A DNA stretch of 64,000 nt, taken from NCBI GenBank assembly GCA_002309655.1, contig DBXM01000016.1:63831-127830 (forward strand), in the 5' to 3' direction. The DNA is from Mageeibacillus sp. UBA1212 (GTDB lineage: Bacteria > Bacillota > Clostridia > UBA1212). Below, piece after piece: positions 25,136-34,271 of the stretch. Under the pieces are notes generated by a model that worked only from the letters and a program-made list of their open reading frames with translations, did no database searches and had not been told where the DNA came from. Position 1 is the first letter of the stretch, and each line of letters opens with the position of its first letter. The position numbers and the translations under genes were made by a program.

Positions 25136-26827
25136 TTATTTTGCCGCAAGCGGGAATTCTTCGGGCGACGAAGCGTGTCTGAAAAGATATACCGCGTCGT
25201 CCGCGTCAAACGCGCTGTCACCGTTGTAGTCCTGTCTGTAAGTGACCCTGTACTCCTCCGGGTTGAGCAGCGATTTGATAAGTCTGTTGGCGTCACCTTC
25301 GTCCGCGTCGCCGTCACCGTCAACATCTCCCGCGACGCTCACCGTGAAATCCGCGTTCCCGAACGAGACAACCGTTCCCGTGCCGACAAATCCGCTCCCG
25401 GGAAGGCTGTTTTCGTCCTTTGAACCGGCCACAGTCCTCAAAAATACCTCCTCGGCCGTCCCCTGCGGAACGCCGAATATATAATACTTCCCGCCGATTT
25501 CCTCGTAGGTTATCAGCGCCGAAAGCGCCTCCGAGTCCTCACCGGGAATCAATTCCTGCGGAATCTCGATTTCGACTTCTTTCACGAACGTGTCGTTCCA
25601 CGCCGAGCCTCCGGTGGGCGGTTTTGTCCGCATCGTAAGAAGCACGCTGGCGCCGAGGTCCTCCATTCCGTAAATACTCTCAGGCGCGCTTATTTCAAGC
25701 TGTCCGGAATCCGCAACGGTCGAAATTTCGTCCGTTCCGGTGTCGAGCACGAAAACGCTTCCCGCGCCGCTGAACAGAACGTACTTTCCGAGCGCCTTGA
25801 TGCAGCTGTACGACTTCGGGTAGTAGGAGTAGCGCTCCGGGTCCGAGTACCACTTGTCATCGAAAACGATTCTCGCGTCAACGTTGTAGAAATCTCTCGT
25901 GGCGGCAATGTAAGGCCTGTTGCCGTCCCAGCCGGAGAAGAACCAGTAGCCGCCGGAAAAAACGAACGCTGAGTTGGCGGTGTACCAGAGCGCACCGCTG
26001 TCGTAATAGGTGTCCGGCCCGCAGTCCTCGGCCGAAAGGCAGGCGACCCAGTCCTTTTCGGTCTTCACGTGGCTCGAGTTGAAAATCTCCTCGCCGCGCA
26101 AGAAATGCTCGTGGTAGCAGTAGCCCTTCACGTTCCTGTTCGCCCACGTGAAGTCGATGTGGTACCAGTTGCCGCCCAGTTTGACGCGGTTCCAGATGTG
26201 GTCGAGGTTGTTCGACGTCACCGTGTCGTTTTCGATGCCGAGCTTGTCGAGAACGCCCTTCGCCAGCAACGTGAACGCCTGACAGACGCCCTTTTTCTCG
26301 GTTGCAAGCCCGCAGGCGTCGGCGATCGCGTAGTCAAAGTCGTAAATGTAGTGGCAGCAGAACCAGTCGTTCAGATAGAGAAGCTTCGCCTCCGCAGGCC
26401 ACTCCTCTCTGATGTTCGCGACGATGGAATCCACCGCGTTAGTGTAAACTTCGATTAGGCGGGTCACGTCTCCCGGTGTACTGACTCCTTCCGCGTAACT
26501 CATTTTGAGCGTGCTAACGGTCTGCCCGGACAGCGAATAGGAATACTTCGACGCCATCAGGAAGCTGAGAGGCGCGGAGTTCCTGTACGCCTGGGCGTAA
26601 TTCACAATTTCGGTCGAGCGGATCGCCAGCGCTGAAACATCGATGTTTTTGGAATATGAAGAGAGGCCGGCGTCGAGAACTCCGGTAAACGCGGCAAGCT
26701 TCTCCGGGTCCGCGTACGTATCAATCGCGCGCGAAGTAACCGGGACAAACCCCGCCCCGGCGCACAGCAAAAGAACCGCCGCAGTAAGCGCCGCCGCTAT
26801 TCTTTTGAAACGTCCCGAAAGCCTCAT
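25136..26827 (-). CDS. Secreted transglutaminase-like protein with C-terminal dockerin
   Basis: A 563-residue exported protein: signal peptide at 1-33 (RFKRIAAALTAAVLLLCAGAGF), then a transglutaminase-like cysteine-peptidase core with the triad Cys182 (EKKGVCQAF), His210 (NLDHIWNRV) and Asp225 (YHIDFTW). A beta-rich region of unknown fold follows, and the last 70 residues form a dockerin type I module with two Ca-loops (DVDGDGDADEGDANRLIKSLL and DYNGDSAFDADDAVYLF). Dockerins bind cohesins on scaffoldins; none is in the window. The second loop is shifted from the strict pattern. Function may be peptide cleavage or crosslinking at the cell surface. Confidence 0.82.
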   Translation of the reverse strand: MRLSGRFKRIAAALTAAVLLLCAGAGFVPVTSRAIDTYADPEKLAAFTGVLDAGLSSYSKNIDVSALAIRSTEIVNYAQAYRNSAPLSFLMASKYSYSLSGQTVSTLKMSYAEGVSTPGDVTRLIEVYTNAVDSIVANIREEWPAEAKLLYLNDWFCCHYIYDFDYAIADACGLATEKKGVCQAFTLLAKGVLDKLGIENDTVTSNNLDHIWNRVKLGGNWYHIDFTWANRNVKGYCYHEHFLRGEEIFNSSHVKTEKDWVACLSAEDCGPDTYYDSGALWYTANSAFVFSGGYWFFSGWDGNRPYIAATRDFYNVDARIVFDDKWYSDPERYSYYPKSYSCIKALGKYVLFSGAGSVFVLDTGTDEISTVADSGQLEISAPESIYGMEDLGASVLLTMRTKPPTGGSAWNDTFVKEVEIEIPQELIPGEDSEALSALITYEEIGGKYYIFGVPQGTAEEVFLRTVAGSKDENSLPGSGFVGTGTVVSFGNADFTVSVAGDVDGDGDADEGDANRLIKSLLNPEEYRVTYRQDYNGDSAFDADDAVYLFRHASSPEEFPLAAK

Positions 26828-26930
26828 AAGTCACTCCAAAACCGGTTTTTTTGTCTTGCGTAAAGCGGTTGCCCGCGCGCGGAAGTTCTGTAAACGAGCC
26901 GCTTCCCGCCGCAAAAACTCTATCATATAG

Positions 26931-26959
26931 ATTTTACTTTTTTGGCGCGGTAAAGTCAA
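26931..26959 (-). promoter_or_regulatory. Promoter of the transglutaminase/dockerin gene
   Basis: TTGACT and TAAAAT with 17-base spacing on the minus strand, about 105-130 bases upstream of the start codon. Confidence 0.6.
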
Positions 26960-27058
26960 CGGGGACGGACCGTTTTTAAGCAGTTTTTACATGTTTTTTG
27001 GTCAGCTTTTTGCGGGCGTTTTCCGTTCTTAATTTGCGTTTGTTTTTGCCCGTTTCTG

Positions 27059-27087
27059 TTGACTGCCGCGACGCAAAATAATATAAT
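27059..27087 (+). promoter_or_regulatory. Promoter of the IMPase-EEP-esterase unit
   Basis: TTGACT and TATAAT with 17-base spacing, 50-78 bases upstream of ATG 27137. Confidence 0.8.
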
Positions 27088-27136
27088 TCATTCAATCGGA
27101 TAATCCGCAAACTTCAAAACCGGAGGCGCTTCTGAA

Positions 27137-27970
27137 ATGAGCCGGAAAACAAACACAAGCTACGTTTCTTCAAAAGATACTGTTCCGCTTATTCCATCCG
27201 CGGAGATAACTCAGGCGGCGGTGGAGGCGGGAAAAATGATACTCGCCGCTGACGGCGTTCGCGACAAGCACGTGACCGCCAAGGAAGGCACCGCGAATTT
27301 TGTGACCGGCTACGACCTCAAGATCCAAAATTATCTCGAGGAGCGGCTCGCGCTTATCCTTCCCGGGGCAACATTTCTGGCCGAGGAAGGCGGGGATGAC
27401 CTCGCAAAGCCCTCAGACGGCTTTACGTTCGTGATCGACCCGATCGACGGCACCGCCAATTTCATCCGCGGGCTTCGTAACTCGAGCGTGTCGGTCGGTC
27501 TCCTCTACGGCGGGAATCCGGTCTTCGGGTGCGTCGTGCTCCCCTACACCGGCGAGACGTTCACGGCAGAGAAAGGCCGCGGCGCTTTTGTCAACGGAAA
27601 GCCGATTAAGGTGTCGGAAAGACGCCTCAAAGACTCGATTGTTCTGTTTGGAACTTCCCCTTATTATAGGGAAGAACTCGGTGCCGCCACTGTTGAGACG
27701 CTTGGCAGTTTTTTTATGAACTGCCAGGACTTGAGGAGACTCGGTTCGGCGGCGCAGGACCTTGTGCTGACCGCCTGCGGTAGAGGCGACGCCTTTTTCG
27801 AGCTGAGGCTGTCGCCGTGGGATATAGCCGCCGGCGCGCTGATACTTGAAGAGGCCGGCGGCGTCATTACCGACATCGAAGGCCGGCCGCTTCCGTTCGA
27901 CAGGAAGACGTCCGTTCTTTGCGGCAACCCGGTCAACCACCGGGAAATTCTGGAACTTCTGAATAAGTGA
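27137..27970 (+). CDS. Inositol monophosphatase family protein
   Basis: A 277-residue Mg-dependent sugar phosphatase. Metal ligands are Glu83-Glu84 (AEEGG), DPIDGTANF (Asp101, Asp104) and WDIAAG near residue 229. Members hydrolyse inositol-1-phosphate, fructose-1,6-bisphosphate, NADP or histidinol phosphate; the sequence does not decide among these. The N-terminal 20 residues are Ser/Thr-rich and not conserved. It heads a three-gene unit with an EEP-fold protein 27 bases and an esterase about 900 bases downstream. Confidence 0.9.
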   Translation: MSRKTNTSYVSSKDTVPLIPSAEITQAAVEAGKMILAADGVRDKHVTAKEGTANFVTGYDLKIQNYLEERLALILPGATFLAEEGGDDLAKPSDGFTFVIDPIDGTANFIRGLRNSSVSVGLLYGGNPVFGCVVLPYTGETFTAEKGRGAFVNGKPIKVSERRLKDSIVLFGTSPYYREELGAATVETLGSFFMNCQDLRRLGSAAQDLVLTACGRGDAFFELRLSPWDIAAGALILEEAGGVITDIEGRPLPFDRKTSVLCGNPVNHREILELLNK

Positions 27971-27997
27971 AGCTTTGAATTGTTTTAAGGAGATACC

Positions 27998-28801
27998 ATG
28001 GGCTCAAGAATCAAACTGATGACTTCCAACGTGTGGGCCGACGTTTTCGGGAACCCCGTTCACCCGCGCGACAAGCTGCTCGCCGAACTCGTTCGCGAAG
28101 AGGCTCCGGACGTGCTTTTCCTGCAGGAGATGCACCCGAACTGGCACGCGGGCAACCTGAAGCCGCTTCTCAAGGCGCTTGGCTACGCCGAGTCGCTGCC
28201 GGCGCTTCCCGAAGGTCAGGCGCTCAACTACACGCCTCTCTTTTACAAGGAGTCCCGCCTCCGCGAGCTCTCGAACGGCTTTCTGCTCTACGACGGCCTC
28301 AACGACTACGCCTCGAAGTCCGTCTCTTACGCCGAGTTCGAAATAATCCGCTCGAAAATCCGCTTCGCGGCCGCCTCAACGCACATGTATTTCGCGCAGA
28401 ACGCCGAGGGCGAGAAGGCGAGAATGTCAAACGCAGCGCAGCTGGCGGATATTTCCCGGAAATTCCCTTCCGGCACGCCCTTTTTCTGCGGCGGCGACTT
28501 CAACTGCAGCGTGAATTCCCTTCCGTTCTACGAGCTCAACAGCAGAGGCATCTGCTGCGCCTCCCTCGCGGCGAAAAAGAAAACGAACTTCATCAGAACC
28601 GACCACAAATATCCCGTTTACGACAAGGAATCGCACAGATACACGCCGGCGGAACTCACGCTTGAGCCCAACTGCGAGTCGATCGACCACATCGTTTTCC
28701 GCGGACCTACTGATATTCTTTCATACAAAGTCGTCACGGACGAACGCGCGCGCATCCTGAGCGACCACTGCCCCGTTGTAATTACCGCGGCCATCGGTTA
28801 A
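27998..28801 (+). CDS. Endonuclease/exonuclease/phosphatase (EEP) family protein
   Basis: A 267-residue DNase-I-fold phosphodiesterase/phosphatase. Catalytic motifs are visible in order: MTSNVW (Asn), FLQEMH (Glu), STHMYF (His), GGDFNC (Asp, Asn), SIDH and LSDHCP (final Asp-His). No signal peptide. The family includes nucleases, sphingomyelinases and phosphoinositide phosphatases. Position beside the inositol-monophosphatase-like gene suggests an intracellular phosphoester substrate, but this is inference. Confidence 0.87.
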   Translation: MGSRIKLMTSNVWADVFGNPVHPRDKLLAELVREEAPDVLFLQEMHPNWHAGNLKPLLKALGYAESLPALPEGQALNYTPLFYKESRLRELSNGFLLYDGLNDYASKSVSYAEFEIIRSKIRFAAASTHMYFAQNAEGEKARMSNAAQLADISRKFPSGTPFFCGGDFNCSVNSLPFYELNSRGICCASLAAKKKTNFIRTDHKYPVYDKESHRYTPAELTLEPNCESIDHIVFRGPTDILSYKVVTDERARILSDHCPVVITAAIG

Positions 28802-28846
28802 AATATACGCACACAGACCTCATAACAAAACCGGAGGAAAATTAAT

Positions 28847-29740
28847 ATGTTATACGGCAAAAAAATCAATCTTTCCGAAGACGGACGCACCTTCATGGTG
28901 CCCTACATTCTTGAAAAAAGCCCGGAAATGCCTCTCTCCGTGAAGCGTCCCGCGATGGTCGTGATTCCCGGCGGCGGCTATCAGGCGCTTTCAGACCGTG
29001 AGGCCGAGCCGATTGCGATCGCGTATTCCGCCCAGGGCTTTCAGACCTTCGTGGTCAGGTATTCCGTCGGACAGTACGCGTCGTTCCCGAATCCGCTGGT
29101 CGATCTTATGCGCGCGATGAAGATTGTTCGCGACAACGCCGAGGAATGGTGTATCGACCCGGACGCGATTTCTGTCGTGGGTTTCAGCGCCGGCGGACAC
29201 CTCACCGCCTCCCTGGGAGTCTACTGGAACGACCCGGAAATTCTCGAAAAGGCGGGCGTTAAGGCCGAAGAGGCCAAACCCAACGCGCTCGTGCTCTGCT
29301 ACCCGGTTATCACCGCGGGAAGGCGCACCGACGAACCGGGAACCATCGCCACCGCCATGCAGGGGCACGAAGGCGAACCGGACATCAAAGAGAAGCTGTC
29401 CCTCGAAAAGCACGTCGGTTCCCACACGCCGCCCTGCTTCATTGCCCACACGTACTTTGACCAGTGCGTTCCCGTCGAGAACTCCCTCGACTTCGCGCAG
29501 GCCCTCGCCGAGAACGACATCCCCTTCGAGCTCCACATAACCCAGGACGGCGTTCACGGTCTCGCCCTCGGCGACCACCAGACCTCGATCGGCCCCTACC
29601 TCAACAACGGGGAATTCTCGCCCTGGGTCAAGAAATCCGCCGACTGGCTGAGAAGGCTCTTCGCTTACGAAGGCCCCGACGACTTCAAATACCCCTCCGC
29701 GGTCACCAGACGCAGGCATACTAACGCTTTTGTTTATTAA
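28847..29740 (+). CDS. Alpha/beta hydrolase, acetyl-esterase type
   Basis: A 297-residue BD-FAE/acetylesterase-like hydrolase. Oxyanion-hole PGGGY (41-45), nucleophile Ser114 in GFSAGGH, Asp205 in TYFDQCVP and His237 in DGVHGLALG complete the triad. No signal peptide. Homologous enzymes remove acetyl groups from imported hemicellulose oligosaccharides. It is the last gene of the unit and is followed by a terminator at 29749. Confidence 0.9.
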   Translation: MLYGKKINLSEDGRTFMVPYILEKSPEMPLSVKRPAMVVIPGGGYQALSDREAEPIAIAYSAQGFQTFVVRYSVGQYASFPNPLVDLMRAMKIVRDNAEEWCIDPDAISVVGFSAGGHLTASLGVYWNDPEILEKAGVKAEEAKPNALVLCYPVITAGRRTDEPGTIATAMQGHEGEPDIKEKLSLEKHVGSHTPPCFIAHTYFDQCVPVENSLDFAQALAENDIPFELHITQDGVHGLALGDHQTSIGPYLNNGEFSPWVKKSADWLRRLFAYEGPDDFKYPSAVTRRRHTNAFVY

Positions 29741-29748
29741 TATAAGCG

Positions 29749-29798
29749 GCGGGCGCCGTCTGAATGCATTTATTTGCGTTTACGGCGCCCGCTTCTTA
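29749..29798 (+). terminator. Intrinsic terminator after the esterase gene
   Basis: Perfect 11-base stem GCGGGCGCCGT (29749-29759) with ACGGCGCCCGC (29782-29792), followed by TTCTTAATT. Confidence 0.8.
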
Positions 29799-29892
29799 AT
29801 TAGGCGTATGTTTTCCTGTCAAAGGCTTTAGTGCCCGCAAAGGGGCTTAAAAATGCTACAGCGGCTTTTTAGCGCATATTATTAAGAACAGA

Positions 29893-29925
29893 ACCGGACG
29901 GCCTCAATTTAAGAAGCCGTCCGGT
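29893..29925 (-). terminator. Intrinsic terminator after mgtE
   Basis: Perfect 10-base stem ACCGGACGGC / GCCGTCCGGT with a 13-base loop; on the minus strand a moderately T-rich tail follows. It lies about 40 bases beyond the mgtE stop. Confidence 0.7.
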
Positions 29926-29962
29926 CCGCATTTTATTATGATTGTTCAACACTTTACAGTGA

Positions 29963-31492
29963 TTAGCTGCCGAACCCCATGATCTGGATGAGCAGCACCC
30001 AGCACAGCCCGTAGTACGTCACGACAGCCACGAGGTCGTTCATTGAAGTGATCAACGGCCCTGACGCGACCGCCGGGTCGACCTTCAGTTTCTTGAAGAT
30101 CAAAGGCACCAGCGTACCGACCGCGCTCGCAATCAGCATCGCGCACACGAGCGCAATTCCCGAACAGCCCGATACAGCGAACGAAAACGCCCAGGTCTGC
30201 TTCTTGAGGAAGTGGAGGTAAAGGCCCAGCGCCACGAACGAAAGCGACCCTATAATCAGGCCGTTCGTCATGCCAACTCGTACCTCCTTAAAGAACAGCT
30301 TCAGCTTCTTCTTGAAGTCGAGGTTTTCGTCGGTCAGCACCCTGATGGTGACGGCCAGCGACTGAGTTCCCGAGTTACCGGCCATGTCCAAAATCAGCGA
30401 CTGGAAGGCCATAACGATCGGCAGCGTCGAGACGACCTTCTCGAACGAGCCGACGACGGTCGAAATCACGAGGCCGAGGCCGAGCAGCACGAACAGCCAC
30501 GGAAGCCTCTTCCCGAGACTCGCCTTGAGCGGTTCGTTCAGGTCCTCCTCCGCGGTCAGACCTGCGAACTTTACGTAGTCTTCGGTGAGCTCGTCGCCTA
30601 CGACTTCCACAATGCTCTGCGACGTGATGACGCCTATAATTCTGTTGTTGTTGTCGAGAACAGGAATCGAGTTCTCTGAGTAGTCGCGGAGCTTTTCGAT
30701 ACAGTCGTCGATTTCCTCAATACCGTAAACGTACGGGAACGAAGTCGTCGTAATGTCCTCGAGGGGCGTTCCGTTCCTCGCAATGATGAGTTCCTTCAAA
30801 TCGATAGCGCCGCAGAAAAGTCCGTCGTCGTCCACCACGTAAAGCGTCGAAATGTTGTCGTTCTTTTCGGCCTGCTCGATCAGCTCGTTCATCGCCTCTT
30901 TGACCGACAGCTTGTCGTTGATGACAATGAAGTTCGTCGTCATCTTGCTGCCTATCTGGTCGTCGTCGAACGAAGCGATCAAAGCGATGTCGTTCCTCTG
31001 CTCGTCGTCGATCAAATCAATGAGCAGGATCCGCTTCTCCTTTTCGATCTCGCGAAGGATCTCGACCGCGATATCGGTGTCCATACAGGAGAGGATCTTC
31101 GCGGCTTTGGCGACGTCCATCTCGCACAGGTAACCGGCCACCGTGTCGCTCTCCGCGTACTCGAAAATGCCGGACAGCATGTCCGTGTCAAGAATGCGGT
31201 AGATCTTCCTCCTCTCGGCGTTGCTCAGCTGTTCGAGAACGTCGGCGAGGTCGTTTTCGTGGTACGACTCCAGTTCGTCCTTGAGTACGCGCGGCGCGAG
31301 ATTTCCCCTGATTTTAGCGATAATTTCGCTGGCGTAATCCGGCTTCTGCGCGTGTTCGGTCTCGATTGCAGGCTCGCGGTCTTCCGAATCGGTCTCCAGC
31401 AGTTCCGCGATTTCCTTCGAATCCTCGGACTCCTCGTAATGCTCCGACGTGGGAAGACCTCTCTCTTCCTTGATTTCATTCTGCATAATCAA
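29963..31492 (-). CDS. mgtE: Magnesium transporter MgtE
   Basis: A 509-residue Mg2+ channel. After an acidic N-terminal extension of about 55 residues comes the MgtE N superhelical domain (LAPRVLKDELESYHENDLADVLEQL), a CBS pair (about 195-310: STLYVVDDDGLFCGAIDLKEL, NSIPVLDNNNRIIGVITSQSI) that senses Mg2+, the connecting helix and five membrane helices with the pore motif MAGNSGTQSLAVTIR. The start at 31492 has an AGGTGG-type ribosome site. The gene is preceded by a long leader with an intrinsic terminator (31493-31875), pointing to transcription attenuation. Confidence 0.95.
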   Translation of the reverse strand: MIMQNEIKEERGLPTSEHYEESEDSKEIAELLETDSEDREPAIETEHAQKPDYASEIIAKIRGNLAPRVLKDELESYHENDLADVLEQLSNAERRKIYRILDTDMLSGIFEYAESDTVAGYLCEMDVAKAAKILSCMDTDIAVEILREIEKEKRILLIDLIDDEQRNDIALIASFDDDQIGSKMTTNFIVINDKLSVKEAMNELIEQAEKNDNISTLYVVDDDGLFCGAIDLKELIIARNGTPLEDITTTSFPYVYGIEEIDDCIEKLRDYSENSIPVLDNNNRIIGVITSQSIVEVVGDELTEDYVKFAGLTAEEDLNEPLKASLGKRLPWLFVLLGLGLVISTVVGSFEKVVSTLPIVMAFQSLILDMAGNSGTQSLAVTIRVLTDENLDFKKKLKLFFKEVRVGMTNGLIIGSLSFVALGLYLHFLKKQTWAFSFAVSGCSGIALVCAMLIASAVGTLVPLIFKKLKVDPAVASGPLITSMNDLVAVVTYYGLCWVLLIQIMGFGS

Positions 31493-31875
31493 CCACCTCC
31501 ATTTCCTTCAGATAGAAAATGAAACAACAATTTGGAACGTTGCGCAGCCAAATGACTACCGGTCCCGGCGCTTTTGAGACGCAAAAAACAAAACATCCGC
31601 AATTCAATCTGATGAAAACCGGACGTTTTGCAGTCTGCCGTACATCGAAGCGCGCCTTCAGTTATGCCGGTGCCTTTAAATCAGTGCGCAGGGCGTGTCT
31701 TCTTTGACGAATTTCCGCCATTCATAAATGATAACGTGCCGGAATCGCCTCTGAAATGCCGACCGCGCGCCTCTTCAAAGGGGCATAAATGGTCGTCGAT
31801 AGTCGTCTTACTGCTACTTCGTCCGCAACTGTCACATTCTTCCACCCTGCTCACCGTCCTTTCTATGAAAATATA
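31493..31875 (-). ncRNA. mgtE 5' leader, candidate riboswitch of unassigned class
   Basis: From the promoter at 31882-31910 to the mgtE start is about 380 bases with no gene. The leader ends in an intrinsic terminator (31583-31631) about 90 bases before the start codon. Within it are three imperfect AGGC...CGGCA elements on the minus strand (31757-31776, 31737-31753, 31665-31680). Known mgtE leaders carry an M-box Mg2+ riboswitch, but I could not find its conserved core. The remaining bases between the promoter and the upstream gene (31911-31993) show nothing notable. Confidence 0.55.
31583..31631 (-). terminator. Intrinsic terminator inside the mgtE leader (attenuator)
   Basis: Minus strand GCAAAACGTCCG (31631-31620) pairs with CGGATGTTTTGT (31599-31588), 12 pairs including two G-U, followed directly by six T residues. 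Confidence 0.75.
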
Positions 31876-31881
31876 TGTGTT

Positions 31882-31910
31882 ACTATAATACTTTTGAATC
31901 CTTAAATCAA
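31882..31910 (-). promoter_or_regulatory. Sigma-A promoter of mgtE
   Basis: TTGATT and TATAGT with exactly 17 bases between them. Transcription start expected near 31875. Confidence 0.75.
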
Positions 31911-31993
31911 GCGTTTTTCAGGCGCGAAAACGTCAGAAACCGCCTTAAATCTGCTTTAATTCTGCCGAAAGCGCCGCCAATCGTAACTAAACG

Positions 31994-34054
31994 TCACTTT
32001 TTGATCATCGCGGGCATCTTTTTGCCTTCCTTGTACGCCTCCACGTAGCTCTTCAGCATTCTGTAGTAGAGGTCGCCGTGGCCGCCTTCCATCGGCTCGA
32101 TGTCGCGGCTGTATTCCTGGTTGAAATTGTCGGTGAAAATGTAGCCCACGCCGTCCACCTTGTAGAGCTGCGCGCACCACTCGTTCCACCAGGTAACCGT
32201 GACGATCTTTGGGTGAATCTCAAAAGCGGTCTCCCACTGCTTCCTGAAGAACTTTCCGCCGTCCCTGCCGTGGGCCGTGGGCAGCGACATGTAAGTTTCC
32301 TGGGTCGCGATGTCGCAGCAGACGTGTTCCGGCGCGCCGTTCTTGTCGTACGATACCGTCTTGCTGTTGTCGATCTCGAGATACGACCACTGGCCTTCCG
32401 ACGCCTTCCCGCGCAGTCCGTACATTCCCCGCACGGTCCATTTATCGTACGTCTCCACCTCCGGGTCGTAGGTCCACTTCATGATGAACGGCTTCCCGTC
32501 CCAGTACACGAAGCAGTCCTTCCACTTCTCGACCGCCATAAAGTGCTCGTCCATATACTCGAACATGTTCTCGCTGCCCATCCAAAACACCACGTACGGA
32601 GTGCCTTTACCCTCCGCCCGCATCTCCATTATCGTGTCCAGAAGAGGAACAATCGACGACCCGATGTAGGAATTCCACGGCTCGGAGCCCGGCTTGTACC
32701 CCGGCGCTGTCGCGTAGGTCAGGTCGATTATGATGAAGTCGACGCCCGCCTCGTAAATGAGAGCCATGTTGTTCCTGATCGCGTTCTTGTCGTTGCTTCT
32801 GTAATAGCCCTGCGCCGGCTTCCCCCAGTAGTGAAAGCGCGTCACCTGGTTTTGCGTCTCGCCGGTCTTCTTGTTGACAAACCCTTCTTCGGGCGTGAAG
32901 TTGTACTCCTTCAAAAGCCTCGACACGTCCACCACGTCGCTGTCCTTAAGGGGCGTCGTTCCCTGCCCGTTGATCGCGTTGAACCAGACCGTGTAGCAGA
33001 TCGAAACAATATCCTTTTTGTCGGTAATGTCGAGCCCGAGCTTGTTGTCCCCCACCGGGACCGCCTTGATTTCAGTTTCCACTTTTTTTACCCCTTTCGA
33101 GTAACCGTAAATCTTCATGTTGTCAATCGCGACGCAGCCGAGGTGCGAAAACACCGACATGTACTCGCCCTCGAAAAGCTCCGGGTCGATCTCGGCGTCG
33201 AGCACCTTCTTGCCATTTGCATTCTCTGCGACCGCCCTGCCGTTCTTCGTGTCGATGCTCAGCTTAAGATACAGCGAGCCGTTCAGAAACAGGCTGATCT
33301 CCTTGTCGGCGAGCGCGTCGCCCACGCAGATTATGTCTATGTGAACGGGCGCTTTTAAAACATCCTTGTTAAGTGTCGAGCTCGCGTTGCCCTCCGGCCA
33401 CTTCCAGTTGTCCGGGGTGGCGCAAAAAATGTTCACGCGGCCGTTCTGCGCGTTGAGCGCCAGGTAGAGGCCGTCCGACGGCGAATCCGCGATGGTTCCC
33501 ACGTTTTTCTTGTAAAGGCCGAAGAACGGAGCCATCCACGCGCCGCTTCCCGACGAAGTTATCTCGCAGTCCATCGAAATCTGAACGCCTTTATAAGTTC
33601 CGTCGAAAAGCGGACTCACCGGCGCCCAGGTCGTCCACCCTCCGTTGTTCGCGGGATTTTCCGGGTCGCCGCTGTAGGGAACGTAAAGCTTCCCGCCTAC
33701 GATTCCCACCGCGTCCTCGCTCCGTGCCACCGCTTCTTCGCCGCAGGTCACGTCCCCGTCCTCAAAGTCCGCCTCGAATATCACCTCGAGTCCCTGCTCG
33801 TCGCCCTTCACCGGCGTCCCGATTTTGGCGTCGTCGAACGCGTTCGTGAACGACTCGTTGCTCACAGTTTCGTAATTGACGATTCCCTCGTTGAACCGCT
33901 TCCCGCCGCTGTCTGGAGTCGCGTTTTCTCCCTGATTGTTTCCGTTGCCGGGGCCCCCGCTGTTTCTGTCGCAGCCGCTCATTATTGCGCCCGCCGCCAG
34001 CACCGAGGCTAACGCGACACATAAAATAACTTGGAAAAATCTTCTTTTTTTCAT
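31994..34054 (-). CDS. Lipoprotein with concanavalin-like domain and GH99/GH71-like barrel
   Basis: A 686-residue lipoprotein: signal peptide with lipobox IMSGC (Cys28), a Gly/Asn/Ser linker (29-55), a beta-sandwich (about 85-320) ending DNMKIYGYSKG as in laminin-G/ConA-like domains, then a C-terminal domain (about 345-680) with IIIDLTY, YVVFWMGSE, KPFIMKW and TVTWWNEWCAQLY. The WNEW motif and order of aromatic/acidic residues resemble GH99/GH71-like or DUF5010-like barrels that act on polysaccharides. Catalytic residues cannot be fixed by eye. Likely surface glycan-active. Confidence 0.65.
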   Translation of the reverse strand: MKKRRFFQVILCVALASVLAAGAIMSGCDRNSGGPGNGNNQGENATPDSGGKRFNEGIVNYETVSNESFTNAFDDAKIGTPVKGDEQGLEVIFEADFEDGDVTCGEEAVARSEDAVGIVGGKLYVPYSGDPENPANNGGWTTWAPVSPLFDGTYKGVQISMDCEITSSGSGAWMAPFFGLYKKNVGTIADSPSDGLYLALNAQNGRVNIFCATPDNWKWPEGNASSTLNKDVLKAPVHIDIICVGDALADKEISLFLNGSLYLKLSIDTKNGRAVAENANGKKVLDAEIDPELFEGEYMSVFSHLGCVAIDNMKIYGYSKGVKKVETEIKAVPVGDNKLGLDITDKKDIVSICYTVWFNAINGQGTTPLKDSDVVDVSRLLKEYNFTPEEGFVNKKTGETQNQVTRFHYWGKPAQGYYRSNDKNAIRNNMALIYEAGVDFIIIDLTYATAPGYKPGSEPWNSYIGSSIVPLLDTIMEMRAEGKGTPYVVFWMGSENMFEYMDEHFMAVEKWKDCFVYWDGKPFIMKWTYDPEVETYDKWTVRGMYGLRGKASEGQWSYLEIDNSKTVSYDKNGAPEHVCCDIATQETYMSLPTAHGRDGGKFFRKQWETAFEIHPKIVTVTWWNEWCAQLYKVDGVGYIFTDNFNQEYSRDIEPMEGGHGDLYYRMLKSYVEAYKEGKKMPAMIKK

Positions 34055-34116
34055 TTCAAAAACTTCCCGGGTGATTGTTTGATTCAGAAATGGCTCAGCG
34101 CCGTCTGTCTGCGGTT

Positions 34117-34145
34117 ATTATACGATTGCGCTTTGTTTTTTGCAA
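34117..34145 (-). promoter_or_regulatory. Promoter of the GH99-like lipoprotein gene
   Basis: TTGCAA and TATAAT with 17-base spacing on the minus strand, about 63-91 bases before the start codon. Confidence 0.75.
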
Positions 34146-34217
34146 GCGTAAACACAGGGTCGGGTGTGTGTCTCCGGATCTTTTTCCGCTGCCGCCCCGC
34201 CTGCGCGAAAAAGTATC

Positions 34218-34246
34218 TTGAATTCGGCTTTCTTATGCGGTATAAT
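34218..34246 (+). promoter_or_regulatory. Promoter of tRNA-Leu
   Basis: TTGAAT and consensus TATAAT with 17-base spacing; the tRNA begins 26 bases downstream of the -10 box. Confidence 0.8.
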
Positions 34247-34271
34247 AATCACCGCCGCGAAAATTCATTTG

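Larger units (their letters stand above)
26828..27136. other. Divergent intergenic region
   Basis: About 310 bases without a gene; it holds the two divergent promoters at 26931-26959 and 27059-27087 and otherwise AT-rich sequence. Confidence 0.7.

Noticed and set aside
31493..31875. Canonical M-box riboswitch
   Set aside because: Only a GGUGAG near the 5' end resembles it; the conserved core is not visible, so I left the class unassigned.
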